Source of the DNA: Bacteroidales bacterium
GTDB taxonomy: Bacteria > Bacteroidota > Bacteroidia > Bacteroidales > VadinHA17
Direction of reading: 5' to 3'
Assembly (NCBI GenBank): GCA_018056245.1
Contig: JAGPFZ010000006.1
Location: 1 to 64,000 of the forward strand
DNA: 64,000 nt
Under the pieces are notes generated by a model, which was not told the origin of the DNA, did not search any database, and saw only the letters and a list, made by a program, of their open reading frames with translations. Position 1 is the stretch's first letter. Each line of letters begins with the position of its first letter. The position numbers and the translations under genes are program-made. Below are positions 45,706 through 55,425 of the stretch, one piece after another.

Positions 45706-45761
45706 CTCAGAGCTCAGAGCTCAGAGCTCAGAGCACGGGGTTCAGGGCACAGGGTACAGAA
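45706..45761. repeat. seven-base tandem repeat (ctcagag)n, degenerate
   Basis: Four perfect copies of ctcagag (45706-45733) are followed by four degenerate seven-base copies (cacgggg, ttcaggg, cacaggg, tacagaa) to 45761. It sits between the convergent ends of the PorP/SprF gene and the glycan cluster. Such seven-base tracts are typical intergenic satellites of the phylum. A role in termination or chromosome organisation is unknown. Confidence 0.8.
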
Positions 45762-45847
45762 TATTTGATTATACTTCTATAGCATATTTTATCCTTTGTA
45801 TTATTTAGTCGTCAAATAAAAGCTTTGGAGGGAATAAATGATTGGAT

Positions 45848-46747
45848 TCATTTATTTGTCGCTCTTATCACATAAATCAATGAACTGCTTTTGTATTTGT
45901 CGAAAAGTGAAAGGAATGAAAACGCTATCGCTTTAAAGATTCCTTTAATAAAGGGAAGGCGTGAGCCTTTATTTTTCTCGCTTAGATAGGATATATAGAA
46001 TACATCGGCAGGCAGGCGCTTAACCTTCGTCACTTCGAATCCCGCTTTCGACGCAATGAACGTAAATGAGATGGAGTTGAAATGCCACAGATGGCGCGGT
46101 ACGTCGCGAGCTGCCCAGAATCTTCCGTAATGGAGACTGTCGTATGATAAGCTGTTCGGAAGAGCAATAAGTGCCTGCCGTTCAGGTTTAAGCAGCCGGC
46201 GTATTTCAGCTAATGTTTTCAACGGATCATAAAGATGTTCCAGAACGTGCCACATTGTTATGCAATCAAAAGAATTATCCGGAAAGCTCTCGAGCATCTC
46301 AGGGCTAAATGCTTTAATTCCATATTTCTTAACAGAATATTCTCTTGCCTTTTCATTTATCTCGATACCTGTTGCATCCCATCCGGCTTTTTTCATATAG
46401 CCTGCAAATGAGCCTGTTCCACTCCCGATATCAAGTATTCGTCCGCTGTTTATTCCTGTTATTATTTTCAAAGAAGATTTCTTCCTTCCCAACATTATTT
46501 TTCTGGTAATATAATATAGCTTATCCGTAAATGAAGTGCCGGAATCAGAATGTGAAAGATAATTATCTGATTTATAATACTCTTGTAACTCTTCTTCTGA
46601 AGGGTGATTCTGTGTAAATTCAAAACTGCACTGCGGACATGAAAAGATTTCGAAGCTCTCCCCGCTGACCAGATAATCCCGGCATGTAAACAGATACCTG
46701 ATTCCCGGGTTTTCGCAGAGAGGGCATTCTTTATAATTAACCTTCAT
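45848..46747 (-). CDS. zinc-ribbon class I SAM-dependent methyltransferase
   Basis: The 299-residue protein has an N-terminal four-cysteine ribbon (CPLC ... CPQC, about residues 8-42) and a Methyltransf_23-type Rossmann domain with the SAM motif ILDIGSGTGSFAGYM, FDCITMWHVLEHLYDP and a C-terminal DVPRHLWHF. This architecture is common in surface-glycan and sugar-modifying clusters. The ATG at 46747 follows an in-frame TTG. The stop of the upstream YfhO gene is at 46751-46753, so the two are coupled. The substrate is not known. Confidence 0.82.
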   Translation of the reverse strand: MKVNYKECPLCENPGIRYLFTCRDYLVSGESFEIFSCPQCSFEFTQNHPSEEELQEYYKSDNYLSHSDSGTSFTDKLYYITRKIMLGRKKSSLKIITGINSGRILDIGSGTGSFAGYMKKAGWDATGIEINEKAREYSVKKYGIKAFSPEMLESFPDNSFDCITMWHVLEHLYDPLKTLAEIRRLLKPERQALIALPNSLSYDSLHYGRFWAARDVPRHLWHFNSISFTFIASKAGFEVTKVKRLPADVFYISYLSEKNKGSRLPFIKGIFKAIAFSFLSLFDKYKSSSLIYVIRATNK

Positions 46748-46750
46748 CAA

Positions 46751-49201
46751 TCACTTTTTCTTTGCCGGATAGAAAATATATCCGCATAAGAGTATTATAA
46801 ATAATACAGAACTTGCAAGTGATATTTTTTCACCGGTATAATATACTGACGGCCTGAATGTGAATGTAATTTCATGGCTTCCGGGCGGTATAATCATTGC
46901 TCTCAAAACATAATTTGCACGGATTATTGACGATTCCCGGCCGTCAATATATGCTTTCCAACCGGCAGGGTAATATATCTCAGAGAAAACAGCAAGTCGG
47001 GTTTCAGCATTGTAAGCTTTGTACTTCAATTCGTTGGCTTTATACGAGACAAGGCTGATACTGTCCACCTGAGAATTTCTGAAAGAAGCAGAAGGGACGA
47101 ACGTGCTGAACTGGCGGTCAATCACTGCTTCTTTTAATGGTTCGATCTTGCCTGTCATTCGCAGTTCCTCATTGGCATTTGTGACAAAAATGGCACTATC
47201 AACAAACCATGCGTTGCCCTGTGCAAACTGATTTTTTAATGGAGGCATTTCTGAATTAATAATGAAATATTTTGTATTCAACATATTAAGTCCAGGCATA
47301 TCTCTCATAACCGGCTCGATTTGAGATAATGAAGTTATTTGTTGAAGGGTTTTTGTGAAATTCATTATTTCAGGATATAGCACTGAATCAATCAGCTCAT
47401 TATATCTTTTCAACTTTGCGCCATGGTAGCCCCCAACCGAAAAATGATAGAGGGATGTAGTAGCATCATTAAATGGAGATACTGTGAGGTTGAGTACCCT
47501 GAAAACCGATTTATCCTTAAGTATAAGGGAATCGGCAACAGAAGGGGCGGATATTTTTTGTATTGAAGAAGGTGATACAAATTTATCAGCGTTAATATAT
47601 CTTTTATTCACCGGGAACATATCAATAAGAAATAAAATGCCGAGAAGAATTGCAAAGTATTCTTTTTTGATTTTCCCTTTAAGAAAATATGTAAGAAGTA
47701 TTGCAGCAAGAACAATAAAAACGAGTGAACGGAAGGCATCGGCTCTTAGAAGCTCCATTCTGTCTTTTTTCATTGCACTTGTAAGCCATGCGGGCATTTG
47801 GCTATTGCGTTCTGCAGGCGACAGAAATGAACCTGCAAGACCCGGGAAGACAAGAAAAATCAAAGCAATTCCGCCGCTTATACCCAGTGCAATTTTCAAA
47901 GCCTTATAAATTTCTTCTTTTGTAACCGATTTGTCAGTTATTTTTTTCACACCAAGAATTGCCAGAAGCGGCATACAGAATTCGGCAATTACAAGTATCA
48001 TAGTTACTGCCCTGAATTTGTTATATCCCGGGAAATAGTTAAAAAAGAGGTTTGTAAGAGGCATAAAATTTTTCCCCCATGCCAGCATGACCGACAGGAG
48101 TGTTGCTGCAGCAAGCCACCATTTTATTGGGCCTTTTACAATTATTAATCCGATAATAAATAGAAATACAACAATAGCACCAACATATACGGGTCCGTCG
48201 GTCCATGGCTGTGTTCCCCAGTAACTGTGAAAACTTCCTGAATATTGTGATGCATTGTTTGCTCTTAATGCTCGCACTGTTTCAGAGTGAGAATCAAAAG
48301 GTCTATTGGCTCCTCCCTTGAAATTCGGAATGAGAAGAGTGAGCGTTTCATCTATTCCGTAGCTCCATTGAGTTGCATATTCTTTATTTAGACCTTTTGC
48401 TCCGGCTGATTCCGGAAGGTCAAGATCTGATTTTCCTCTTATTGAGTATTTACCATATTCATAAGTTGTCAGAAGTGAAGCCGAATTCATCCCGGCCGCG
48501 AGTATGACAGGGATAATAAGAACGGCAGATTTTTCGAAAAAAGCCGATATCTGCTTCTTGCGGGCCGAATAAATGAATTCACAGACAATAAAAGTTAAAA
48601 CGCATAAAAGAGTGTAATACAATATCTGCGGATGATTTTGCATAATTTGCAAGCAAAGGAAAAAAGCCAGGATAAGGCTTCCTTTCAGGATATCCTTCCG
48701 GTAACTATATAACACGCTACCGATAACCGGAGCCATATAGGCAATGGTAAATGCCTTTGTGTTATGGCCTGCTCCCAGGATGATGAAGAAATATGAAGAA
48801 AAACCGTAAGCCAGAGCTCCTGCAATAGCTGTCCGATAATCTACTTTGAACAGAAGGAGCAACAGGTAAAAGCCTGCCATAGTCAGGAATACAGGTGCGA
48901 TAGGAAGTTTGAAAATTTTGAGCGCCGAATCAACATATTGCATGAGGTTGCCATGATATTTGACACTTATAAGATATGCCGGCATTCCCCCGAACATTAC
49001 GTTTGTCCAGAGTGGCTCCTCACCATATTTCTCTCTGTGTTCTCTTATTTCCCTTGCAGAGTTATAAGCAACCGTACCATCGTTGGTATGAAGCACTTTT
49101 CCTTCCAGTACCGGGTAAAAATAGATAACGGTGACAAGAAGAAATATTACAAGAGCCGTAATATGCGGCAAAGTTTTTTTAATTAAACTTTTTATCTGCA
49201 T
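46751..49201 (-). CDS. YfhO-family membrane protein (glycan-related)
   Basis: The 816-residue protein has about a dozen membrane helices: one at the N-terminus, then an extracytoplasmic loop (LHTNDGTVAYNSAREI) and many helices to about 560. A large extracytoplasmic domain follows, with the YfhO signature SEIYYPAGWKAYIDGRESSI ending in a final helix before the C-terminal PAKKK. YfhO relatives are GT-C-like proteins that glycosylate lipoteichoic or other surface polymers in Gram-positives; in Bacteroidota the acceptor is unknown. It lies in the glycan cluster between a glycosyltransferase and a methyltransferase. Confidence 0.8.
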   Translation of the reverse strand: MQIKSLIKKTLPHITALVIFLLVTVIYFYPVLEGKVLHTNDGTVAYNSAREIREHREKYGEEPLWTNVMFGGMPAYLISVKYHGNLMQYVDSALKIFKLPIAPVFLTMAGFYLLLLLFKVDYRTAIAGALAYGFSSYFFIILGAGHNTKAFTIAYMAPVIGSVLYSYRKDILKGSLILAFFLCLQIMQNHPQILYYTLLCVLTFIVCEFIYSARKKQISAFFEKSAVLIIPVILAAGMNSASLLTTYEYGKYSIRGKSDLDLPESAGAKGLNKEYATQWSYGIDETLTLLIPNFKGGANRPFDSHSETVRALRANNASQYSGSFHSYWGTQPWTDGPVYVGAIVVFLFIIGLIIVKGPIKWWLAAATLLSVMLAWGKNFMPLTNLFFNYFPGYNKFRAVTMILVIAEFCMPLLAILGVKKITDKSVTKEEIYKALKIALGISGGIALIFLVFPGLAGSFLSPAERNSQMPAWLTSAMKKDRMELLRADAFRSLVFIVLAAILLTYFLKGKIKKEYFAILLGILFLIDMFPVNKRYINADKFVSPSSIQKISAPSVADSLILKDKSVFRVLNLTVSPFNDATTSLYHFSVGGYHGAKLKRYNELIDSVLYPEIMNFTKTLQQITSLSQIEPVMRDMPGLNMLNTKYFIINSEMPPLKNQFAQGNAWFVDSAIFVTNANEELRMTGKIEPLKEAVIDRQFSTFVPSASFRNSQVDSISLVSYKANELKYKAYNAETRLAVFSEIYYPAGWKAYIDGRESSIIRANYVLRAMIIPPGSHEITFTFRPSVYYTGEKISLASSVLFIILLCGYIFYPAKKK

Positions 49202-49295
49202 CGTATAAATCTGATAAAGATTAATTATTATGGCAAAAGTATGTATTTATACATTTATTTATAGAATGAATAGTATAATATTAATTTAAATGAGT

Positions 49296-50513
49296 TTAAC
49301 ATAGAGAAGAGAGATATTCGACAAATTCAGGGAAAAGTTTATCTGCTCTGCATTTTTCCTCCCACGTTTGTCTTGCAGCACTCCTGTATTCGAGGTAGTT
49401 ATCGTTTCCGACAAGTTCTTCAATTTTTTTGGCCAGGTACGCAGGTTCAAAATTCAAAGGAATAATTATGCCGTTTTTTTCCGATACAATCTCAGCAGTT
49501 CCCCCTGCATCTGTAGCAATAACAGGTATTCCGAAAGAAAGAGCCTCCATTATAGAAACTGGCACTCCTTCGGAACTGCTTACATTAACTAAAACATCAA
49601 TCATTGTATTTCTGAAATAATTAATAAGTTCATCATGGCTTACTGCGCCGGGTAATTTATACGACACATTTACAGGAAGTTTCGATGCAAGGCTTTCAAC
49701 TTTTTTCCGGTATTTACCATCACCGAAGTGTATCCATTCAGCTTTGATGGAGAGATGCTTTAATGCCATGGCAATAAGTTCCACCCGCTTGACGGGTACT
49801 ATATTCGAGCAGGAGATGATTCTTATGCTCTCTCTTTTTTTATAAGGACTTATTCCGTAATCTTTTGTTCCGATTCTTGAAAGAAAAATTTTTCCAAAAG
49901 AAATATTATACTTTTCCATCATATAATTTTTGCCGGTTTCGGAAACAGTAACGATTGAATCTGTTCTTTCGAGCTGTTTTTTTCTCCATGGGATGTAATT
50001 ATTATTTGTGTGCTCGTACAGGTCGGTTCCGTGAAATCTTACTGTTTTTTTTGGTTTTAATTCTTCTGGAATAAAAGGTATTATCTGGCTCCAGCGAAGG
50101 CCCCAATAAAAATATAGTATATCATTATTATTGAAAAAAGAAAATAAGTTTTGCCTTTTTATTTGCGACATGAGTGTTCTTATGACAAGTAGATGAGTAA
50201 ACCATATCCGGAATTTTGTAAATGATTTCCATACTTTGGAATTCAAGCCTTCCGATAGAAAAGGTGTAATTTTATAAGTGTTAAATATACCTTTAAATAG
50301 AAGCTCCGGACTTCTTTTTGCTTTTTTTAGCGGAGGGCTTAAAAGCCCGGCATTTTTTGGGATGGCTCTAACATTTTTATCAGTTCCTTTTTCAAAAGGG
50401 ATTATTGCAACTTTTTCGAATGACTTACACAGGTATTCAATCTCACTTTCGAGAAAAGCTTCAGATTTGCCGTAAGGATATCTGTCGGTAAATAGTATTA
50501 ATGTCCTTTTCAT
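49296..50513 (-). CDS. glycosyltransferase, GT4-like (GT-B fold)
   Basis: The 405-residue protein has an N-terminal half with LFTDRYPYGKSEAFLESEIEYL and a C-terminal donor-binding half with IRIISCSNIVPVKRVELIAMAL, PGAVSHDELINYFR and VNVSSSEGVPVSIMEALSFG, the E-x7-E region of GT4 retaining enzymes (EG...E). The opening resembles capsule/exopolysaccharide transferases. It is 1 base downstream of the methyltransferase stop on the minus strand, so co-translated. Confidence 0.85.
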   Translation of the reverse strand: MKRTLILFTDRYPYGKSEAFLESEIEYLCKSFEKVAIIPFEKGTDKNVRAIPKNAGLLSPPLKKAKRSPELLFKGIFNTYKITPFLSEGLNSKVWKSFTKFRIWFTHLLVIRTLMSQIKRQNLFSFFNNNDILYFYWGLRWSQIIPFIPEELKPKKTVRFHGTDLYEHTNNNYIPWRKKQLERTDSIVTVSETGKNYMMEKYNISFGKIFLSRIGTKDYGISPYKKRESIRIISCSNIVPVKRVELIAMALKHLSIKAEWIHFGDGKYRKKVESLASKLPVNVSYKLPGAVSHDELINYFRNTMIDVLVNVSSSEGVPVSIMEALSFGIPVIATDAGGTAEIVSEKNGIIIPLNFEPAYLAKKIEELVGNDNYLEYRSAARQTWEEKCRADKLFPEFVEYLSSLC

Positions 50514-50514
50514 A

Positions 50515-51492
50515 TTAAGCCTTGCTTTTTTTCTTAAGGTAAAAGCAAGCCCAGTCGCCCTGATTAATCTTATTGAGTCGTTTTGCTTCTTTGTCGAATT
50601 TTTTTATTTCTTTTTTTGTAAAAATATTGTCAGAAGTTTCCAACGGTAGGTTCCTTAAATATTTTTCACTATCAGTGAATTGCAGACGTGTTGAATCGTA
50701 CACTACCGAGTCAATAATAAATCCTGATTTTTCTGCGAGAATTTCCATGCTTTGAGTAGTGTAAAGAAATAAATGTCTGGGGGCTTCTAAGCCTGCCCAG
50801 TAATCTTTGTATTTATGCCATGCAAAAGAATCTGCCACAGGAATTCTTATCAGAACACAGCCTTCAGGCTTTAGAAGTCTTTTAATATGATAAAGTATGA
50901 AGTAAGGGTCGGGCATATGTTCGAATGAATGATGTAGCATGATAAAATCATATTTGCAGTTAACTGCCGAAATGTCTATTTTTTTTATTGATACACCTTC
51001 GGGGTAATTGATATCATTTTTAATATAGGGATCAATGCCGGTCAGGTTCCTGAAACCACTTCTGTAAAGCGATAGAAGTTTTCTGCCTGATCCGGAGCCT
51101 ATATCAAGTATGGATGAATCGAAATTAATTTCCCGTTTTCTTATCCAGGGAAAAGGATTTTCAAAAAAAAGTGAAAGTATAAAACCGGTTATATTAAAGT
51201 ATCCCATATAATATCTGATTAAGCTTTTTTTTAGGAAAGCATTAAACCAGTTTAATTTTGATGGGAACACAGGTTGCTGAAATGAATAGTATTCTTCAGG
51301 GTAATATTTATCCATATTTTCTGGGATCTCTTTTATTTGGATGCAATGGCACCGCGAACAGATAAAATAGTTAAATTCTTCACCTGTTGCGAATCGCCTT
51401 TCTTTGGCTATAAAAGGTTCATTGTCTTTTTCATTTCCGCATATTTTACATTTCATCTGCTGTTCATGTGCAGAATAGTCTTTTTCCGTCAT
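50515..51492 (-). CDS. zinc-ribbon SAM-dependent methyltransferase (second copy)
   Basis: At 325 residues it has the same layout as the protein at 45848: a cysteine ribbon (CKICG ... CSRC, about 14-50), the SAM motif ILDIGSGSGRKLLSL, FIMLHHSFEHMPDP and LEAPRHLFLY. A long insert between ribbon and SAM motif is unlike the first copy. I chose the ATG at 51492, which overlaps the upstream glycosyltransferase stop by 4 bases (ATGA), over a longer frame from 51531. The two methyltransferases are probably distant paralogues acting on sugars of one polymer. Confidence 0.82.
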   Translation of the reverse strand: MTEKDYSAHEQQMKCKICGNEKDNEPFIAKERRFATGEEFNYFICSRCHCIQIKEIPENMDKYYPEEYYSFQQPVFPSKLNWFNAFLKKSLIRYYMGYFNITGFILSLFFENPFPWIRKREINFDSSILDIGSGSGRKLLSLYRSGFRNLTGIDPYIKNDINYPEGVSIKKIDISAVNCKYDFIMLHHSFEHMPDPYFILYHIKRLLKPEGCVLIRIPVADSFAWHKYKDYWAGLEAPRHLFLYTTQSMEILAEKSGFIIDSVVYDSTRLQFTDSEKYLRNLPLETSDNIFTKKEIKKFDKEAKRLNKINQGDWACFYLKKKSKA

Positions 51493-52547
51493 TTTAGTCC
51501 GTCTATAATTTCCATGATTGACATAAAACATATTTTTCTGTCGTAATATTTCATAGCATATTCTCTTCCTGTTCTTCCCATTGTTTTTCTTAGTTCAGAA
51601 TCAAGAAGTAAAATTCTTAATGAATTAATCCATTCTTCTTCACTCCCGGCAAGAAATCCATTTTCACCGTGCCGGATTATAATATTATTAATTCCAACAG
51701 GGCTCGCAACACAAGGAATTCCTGCAGCCATATACAGATATAGTTTATATCCGCCCTTTGCCCTGGTAAACTCATCATCAGGCAGAGGCATTATTCCAAT
51801 ATCCATTTCGTTAAGGTTGTCACATTCTTTTTCAAAGGACCATGGCCTTATTGAACAATTTACGCCACTGATATTAAATGAAGAATTTGCACCAACAATA
51901 AGTAATTTAAATGTAAATTCCTTTGCAAGTCTCTGTAATGCTGATTCAATTGTTTTAATATATTTTACAGTCCATTCCGATCCTGTCCAGCCAACAACAG
52001 GTATTTCGTTTTGGATTTTATTTTCCTGCGGGAAAATCCTTTCAGTTTCGATAGGTGAAGGGATTACAGTTGCCCTTTTGTTAAACTGCATAACAAATTT
52101 GTTAAGATAATCAGAACTTACTACAATTGAGTCAGCATATTTAATCATTAAAGCCGTTTTTTCAGCGTTTCTGTGCTGATCCCCCTGAAGATATAAAGCA
52201 TCGTCGAAATCATAAATTATATAAGTTCTTCTTTTTACTTTTGAAAGCATCCATTCGGAGATAAACGTACGTTGAGTGAAAATAATATCCCATTTACGGG
52301 AAAGGATAAAAAAAGCTTTTTTAAGCCACAAGAATCTTTTGACAAGAGGGAAAGTAAAATATTTACTAAACAAAGAGTTTGGTTTTAAAGGTACTCTCGG
52401 AATATGGCTGACAGTTATACCCGATTTTTTAAACATCGGTATATATAAAATTGCCCTTACCCTGGCGCTTGCCTGATCAAAACTTCCGTCGGTAAGCATC
52501 AGCATCTTTTTTGTTTGCTTCTTATCATTTTTATTTTTCCTGGCCAT
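51489..52547 (-). CDS. glycosyltransferase (GT-B, group 1-like)
   Basis: The 352-residue protein shows the donor half of a group 1 glycosyltransferase: PVVGWTGSEWTVKYIKTIES, then FTRAKGGYKLYLYMAAGIP and GVNG-like NGFLAGSEEEW near the end. The N-terminal half has DGSFDQASARVRAILYIPMF. The ATG at 52547 (MARKNKND) is preferred to an in-frame GTG at 52565. It overlaps the following methyltransferase by 4 bases. The acceptor is unknown. Confidence 0.8.
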   Translation of the reverse strand: MARKNKNDKKQTKKMLMLTDGSFDQASARVRAILYIPMFKKSGITVSHIPRVPLKPNSLFSKYFTFPLVKRFLWLKKAFFILSRKWDIIFTQRTFISEWMLSKVKRRTYIIYDFDDALYLQGDQHRNAEKTALMIKYADSIVVSSDYLNKFVMQFNKRATVIPSPIETERIFPQENKIQNEIPVVGWTGSEWTVKYIKTIESALQRLAKEFTFKLLIVGANSSFNISGVNCSIRPWSFEKECDNLNEMDIGIMPLPDDEFTRAKGGYKLYLYMAAGIPCVASPVGINNIIIRHGENGFLAGSEEEWINSLRILLLDSELRKTMGRTGREYAMKYYDRKICFMSIMEIIDGLK

Positions 52548-52603
52548 AAAGTCTGGTAATAACACGGATAAGTAATATTTTTCTTAAAAAGAAAGTTTTA
52601 ATC

Positions 52604-54088
52604 TTATATTTTAAGTTTTAGCCATTTGATAATGTCATTAGTTCTTTCTGTGATATCTTCCGAGATGCCGGAAAAATATATAGGAAGAAAGTAAAGTATT
52701 GCAATAGTACAACAGCGAATAAAAATATCGGCAATCAGATTGTCCATAACCGGGATTAAAGAAGTCAGGAACCATGAAGCTCCGCCAATTAAAATAACGA
52801 ATAGAAACTTTTTGTTATAGGGTTGAAGGCCAAATTTAATATAAAGGAAGAGATATCTCATAACATTCAGGAGCGTAAGTGCTCCGGCGCTTCCTATAGC
52901 AGCGCCTGTTATTCCGAACCGGGGAATTAAAATAATGTTTGCAGCAACTATTAAAACAACCAGTAACATAAGGAAAAATGACTGAACCTTATAATAGATA
53001 GAGGTGCCAAAAATTGAACTATTTGCACCTGTGGCCATGTCAATCAGATTACCAAGTGCTATAAAGAAAATAACCCATTTGCCTGGTAAATATTCAGGAC
53101 CTATTATCTTGAAAATATTGTCTATGTTTGCCAATATCCCAATAAAAAGCAGTAATCCAATAATAAAAAGGGTCATGCAGCTTTTATTGTAAATGTTTTT
53201 TATAGTATTAAGATCGTTATTTTTCCATGCATCTGCCGAGACTATTCCGGTTATTCTGGAAATTGAGCGTGCTGGCATACTTATTACTGCCCCGAAGAAA
53301 AAGCAAATTGAATAGATTCCGGCATAATCGAGTCCGATCATGCTATTGACCATTATCACGTCAATATTTTGAATTGCGAGTAATGAAAAACCATTTAGAA
53401 TGCTAAAAAGCGATACTGTAACGACCGACTTTTTAAGATTCTTGTTTAGGAATTGGAAATCAGGCTTAAGTGAAAACTGTTTTTCTCTAATAAGAAAAAA
53501 AACAATAAAAACGGTTGGCGCACATAAAGCAACAATGTAAAGAATTACGAATTGATGAAAAGAAATAATATCAAAGAAAAAAAGACCGATGAATATTATT
53601 ATCAGGATTCTTTGAAAAACTTCTTTCAAAAATGTTCCTTGAACGCTATTATACAATGCAGTGTTATAATTGTCGAGAATAGAGAAAAATATTTGAAAAA
53701 AGACCAGAATGATTAAATAGTTAAAATAACTTGCTACAAGCGGTGATTTTTGAATATTCGTGCTGAGCATATATGGTTTTAATACTATTAAGAGGATAGT
53801 AGTAAGTATAAATCCTGCAAGGCCTGTAAGCATGGCCAGTGCAAGGAATCCGTTATGTTTTCTTTTTTCGTTTCTGAACCATGGGAATAATCGGATAGTA
53901 GCCCCGTTAATGCCAAGAGTGCCGAGTATCGCAATAAGAGAAGAGTATGCAACAATTATCTTCAGAAGCCCTATCTGTTCCGTAGTGTAAATCCGGGGGA
54001 AAAGAATCCCTGTAGTGATAAATCCAAGAATCAGACCCGTATAAACATATATTGTCCCTTTTGCAGATTGTTTAAATACAATTCCCAA
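52604..54088 (-). CDS. polysaccharide flippase (Wzx/MOP superfamily)
   Basis: The 494-residue membrane protein begins at a TTG with MGIVFKQSAKGTIYVYTGLILGFIT and has about 12-14 helices with the charged patches typical of O-antigen/exopolysaccharide flippases (LGINGATIRLFPWFRNEKRKHNG, RFGITGAAIGSAGALTLLNV). It should move lipid-linked oligosaccharides across the inner membrane. Its presence with three glycosyltransferases and no visible polymerase suggests the cluster continues elsewhere or the YfhO-like protein has a linking role. Confidence 0.85.
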   Translation of the reverse strand: MGIVFKQSAKGTIYVYTGLILGFITTGILFPRIYTTEQIGLLKIIVAYSSLIAILGTLGINGATIRLFPWFRNEKRKHNGFLALAMLTGLAGFILTTILLIVLKPYMLSTNIQKSPLVASYFNYLIILVFFQIFFSILDNYNTALYNSVQGTFLKEVFQRILIIIFIGLFFFDIISFHQFVILYIVALCAPTVFIVFFLIREKQFSLKPDFQFLNKNLKKSVVTVSLFSILNGFSLLAIQNIDVIMVNSMIGLDYAGIYSICFFFGAVISMPARSISRITGIVSADAWKNNDLNTIKNIYNKSCMTLFIIGLLLFIGILANIDNIFKIIGPEYLPGKWVIFFIALGNLIDMATGANSSIFGTSIYYKVQSFFLMLLVVLIVAANIILIPRFGITGAAIGSAGALTLLNVMRYLFLYIKFGLQPYNKKFLFVILIGGASWFLTSLIPVMDNLIADIFIRCCTIAILYFLPIYFSGISEDITERTNDIIKWLKLKI

Positions 54089-54152
54089 TTGTAACTATTT
54101 TGATTTAGGTTTAATTTAAAGCAAATTTATGAAAAGCTTTATATATTTAGAA

Positions 54153-55424
54153 TCAGGACATTTTATTGAGAATATTTGCAATTTCCCCGGCAAGTTTTTT
54201 TCTTGAGTAAAGAATAGTTTTTTCTTTTACAGGGCAAAGCTTGTTTTTTATGATTTGAAGTATAGCTTTTTCGATATCATTTGCATCATAACCAGGGATT
54301 GAACCTCCATCTGTCTTTTCGATTATTTCAGCCGCATCGCCATCTTTTGGCCCGATTAGAATAACAGGCCGGCCCGATGCCAGATATTCGAACAGCTTCC
54401 CTGTGACAATTGATTTATTGCTCTCGTGGTCAGGGATAATCAGTAATAATGCAGAAGAAGAAACCATATATTTTATTGCTTCAGGATGGCTTGCATAAGG
54501 AATAAACTCTACTATGTTTTCGGGAACATAAGATAAAAGAAGCTTTTTTTGTTCCGGAGATACCACGCCGACAAATCTGAGTCTCACTGCCATACCTGAA
54601 TCGGTCAGTTTTCTTACTGCTTCAGCAAATCCGGTAAGAGGATATGCCTGCGAAAGAGTTCCGGTATATGTTATTGTAAAAATATCAGGTTCAACAGGCT
54701 GGATTCCTTTGAAATCTTCTTCGTCGTACCCATTGGCTACAACAAAAATTTTATCATTTATTCCTGAGGCTTTTGATGAAAGGATTTTTTTTAGCGTTTG
54801 CCCTACAGTTATTATTTTATCGGCATTAACCAGCACTGTTTTTTCATAATGCCTGTCGAGAAGCCTTGCAGCGAATGTGTGATAAAACTCCCTGTAATAG
54901 TAAATATCAGTCCAGGGATCTCTGAAGTCGGCAATCCACAATATATCAGGGAATTTCTTTTTTAGCTTCAGACCTATAAGATGGGTTGAATGTGGAGGGC
55001 CGCTTGTAATTATCCTGGTTACGTTTTCGTTACTAATTATTTCACAAGCTTTTTTAAAAGCGAATCTGTTCCAACCTCTGCGTGGATCAGGAATAAAAAA
55101 ATTTCCTCTGATAAATCTCATCAGCCATTGTACAGGACCTTTCTTGCCTTGATTGGCAAAACCAGCAGTAGGGATTCTGGAGTTATCTTTAGAAGCAAGC
55201 CTGAAATAATTGATTGCCGGTGTTTTAAACACTTTTGATTTCTCTAAGACATCTTTCAGAAGGGATTCATCCGTTGCAGGGTATTGGGCATACAGTGGGT
55301 CAACGGTTAGTATAAGTGACTTCCATCCGTAATCGGGCAGATATTTGGAGAACTTGAGCCATCTCTGAACCCCTGCGCCTGCTCCTGGCGGCCAGTAATA
55401 AGTAATAATTAAAACACTGTTCAT
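54153..55424 (-). CDS. glycosyltransferase, GT4/WcaI-like
   Basis: The 423-residue GT-B enzyme opens with LIITYYWPPGAGAGVQRWLKF, the usual N-terminal signature of WcaI-type transferases, then ITSGPPHSTHLIGLKLKKKF, IWIADFRDPWTD, and in the donor domain FTITYTGTLSQAYPL and SNKSIVTGKLFEYLASGRP (the glutamate motif). It starts 1 base after the glyS stop codon, so the glycan cluster is probably read from the glyS promoter. Confidence 0.88.
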   Translation of the reverse strand: MNSVLIITYYWPPGAGAGVQRWLKFSKYLPDYGWKSLILTVDPLYAQYPATDESLLKDVLEKSKVFKTPAINYFRLASKDNSRIPTAGFANQGKKGPVQWLMRFIRGNFFIPDPRRGWNRFAFKKACEIISNENVTRIITSGPPHSTHLIGLKLKKKFPDILWIADFRDPWTDIYYYREFYHTFAARLLDRHYEKTVLVNADKIITVGQTLKKILSSKASGINDKIFVVANGYDEEDFKGIQPVEPDIFTITYTGTLSQAYPLTGFAEAVRKLTDSGMAVRLRFVGVVSPEQKKLLLSYVPENIVEFIPYASHPEAIKYMVSSSALLLIIPDHESNKSIVTGKLFEYLASGRPVILIGPKDGDAAEIIEKTDGGSIPGYDANDIEKAILQIIKNKLCPVKEKTILYSRKKLAGEIANILNKMS

Positions 55425-55425
55425 A

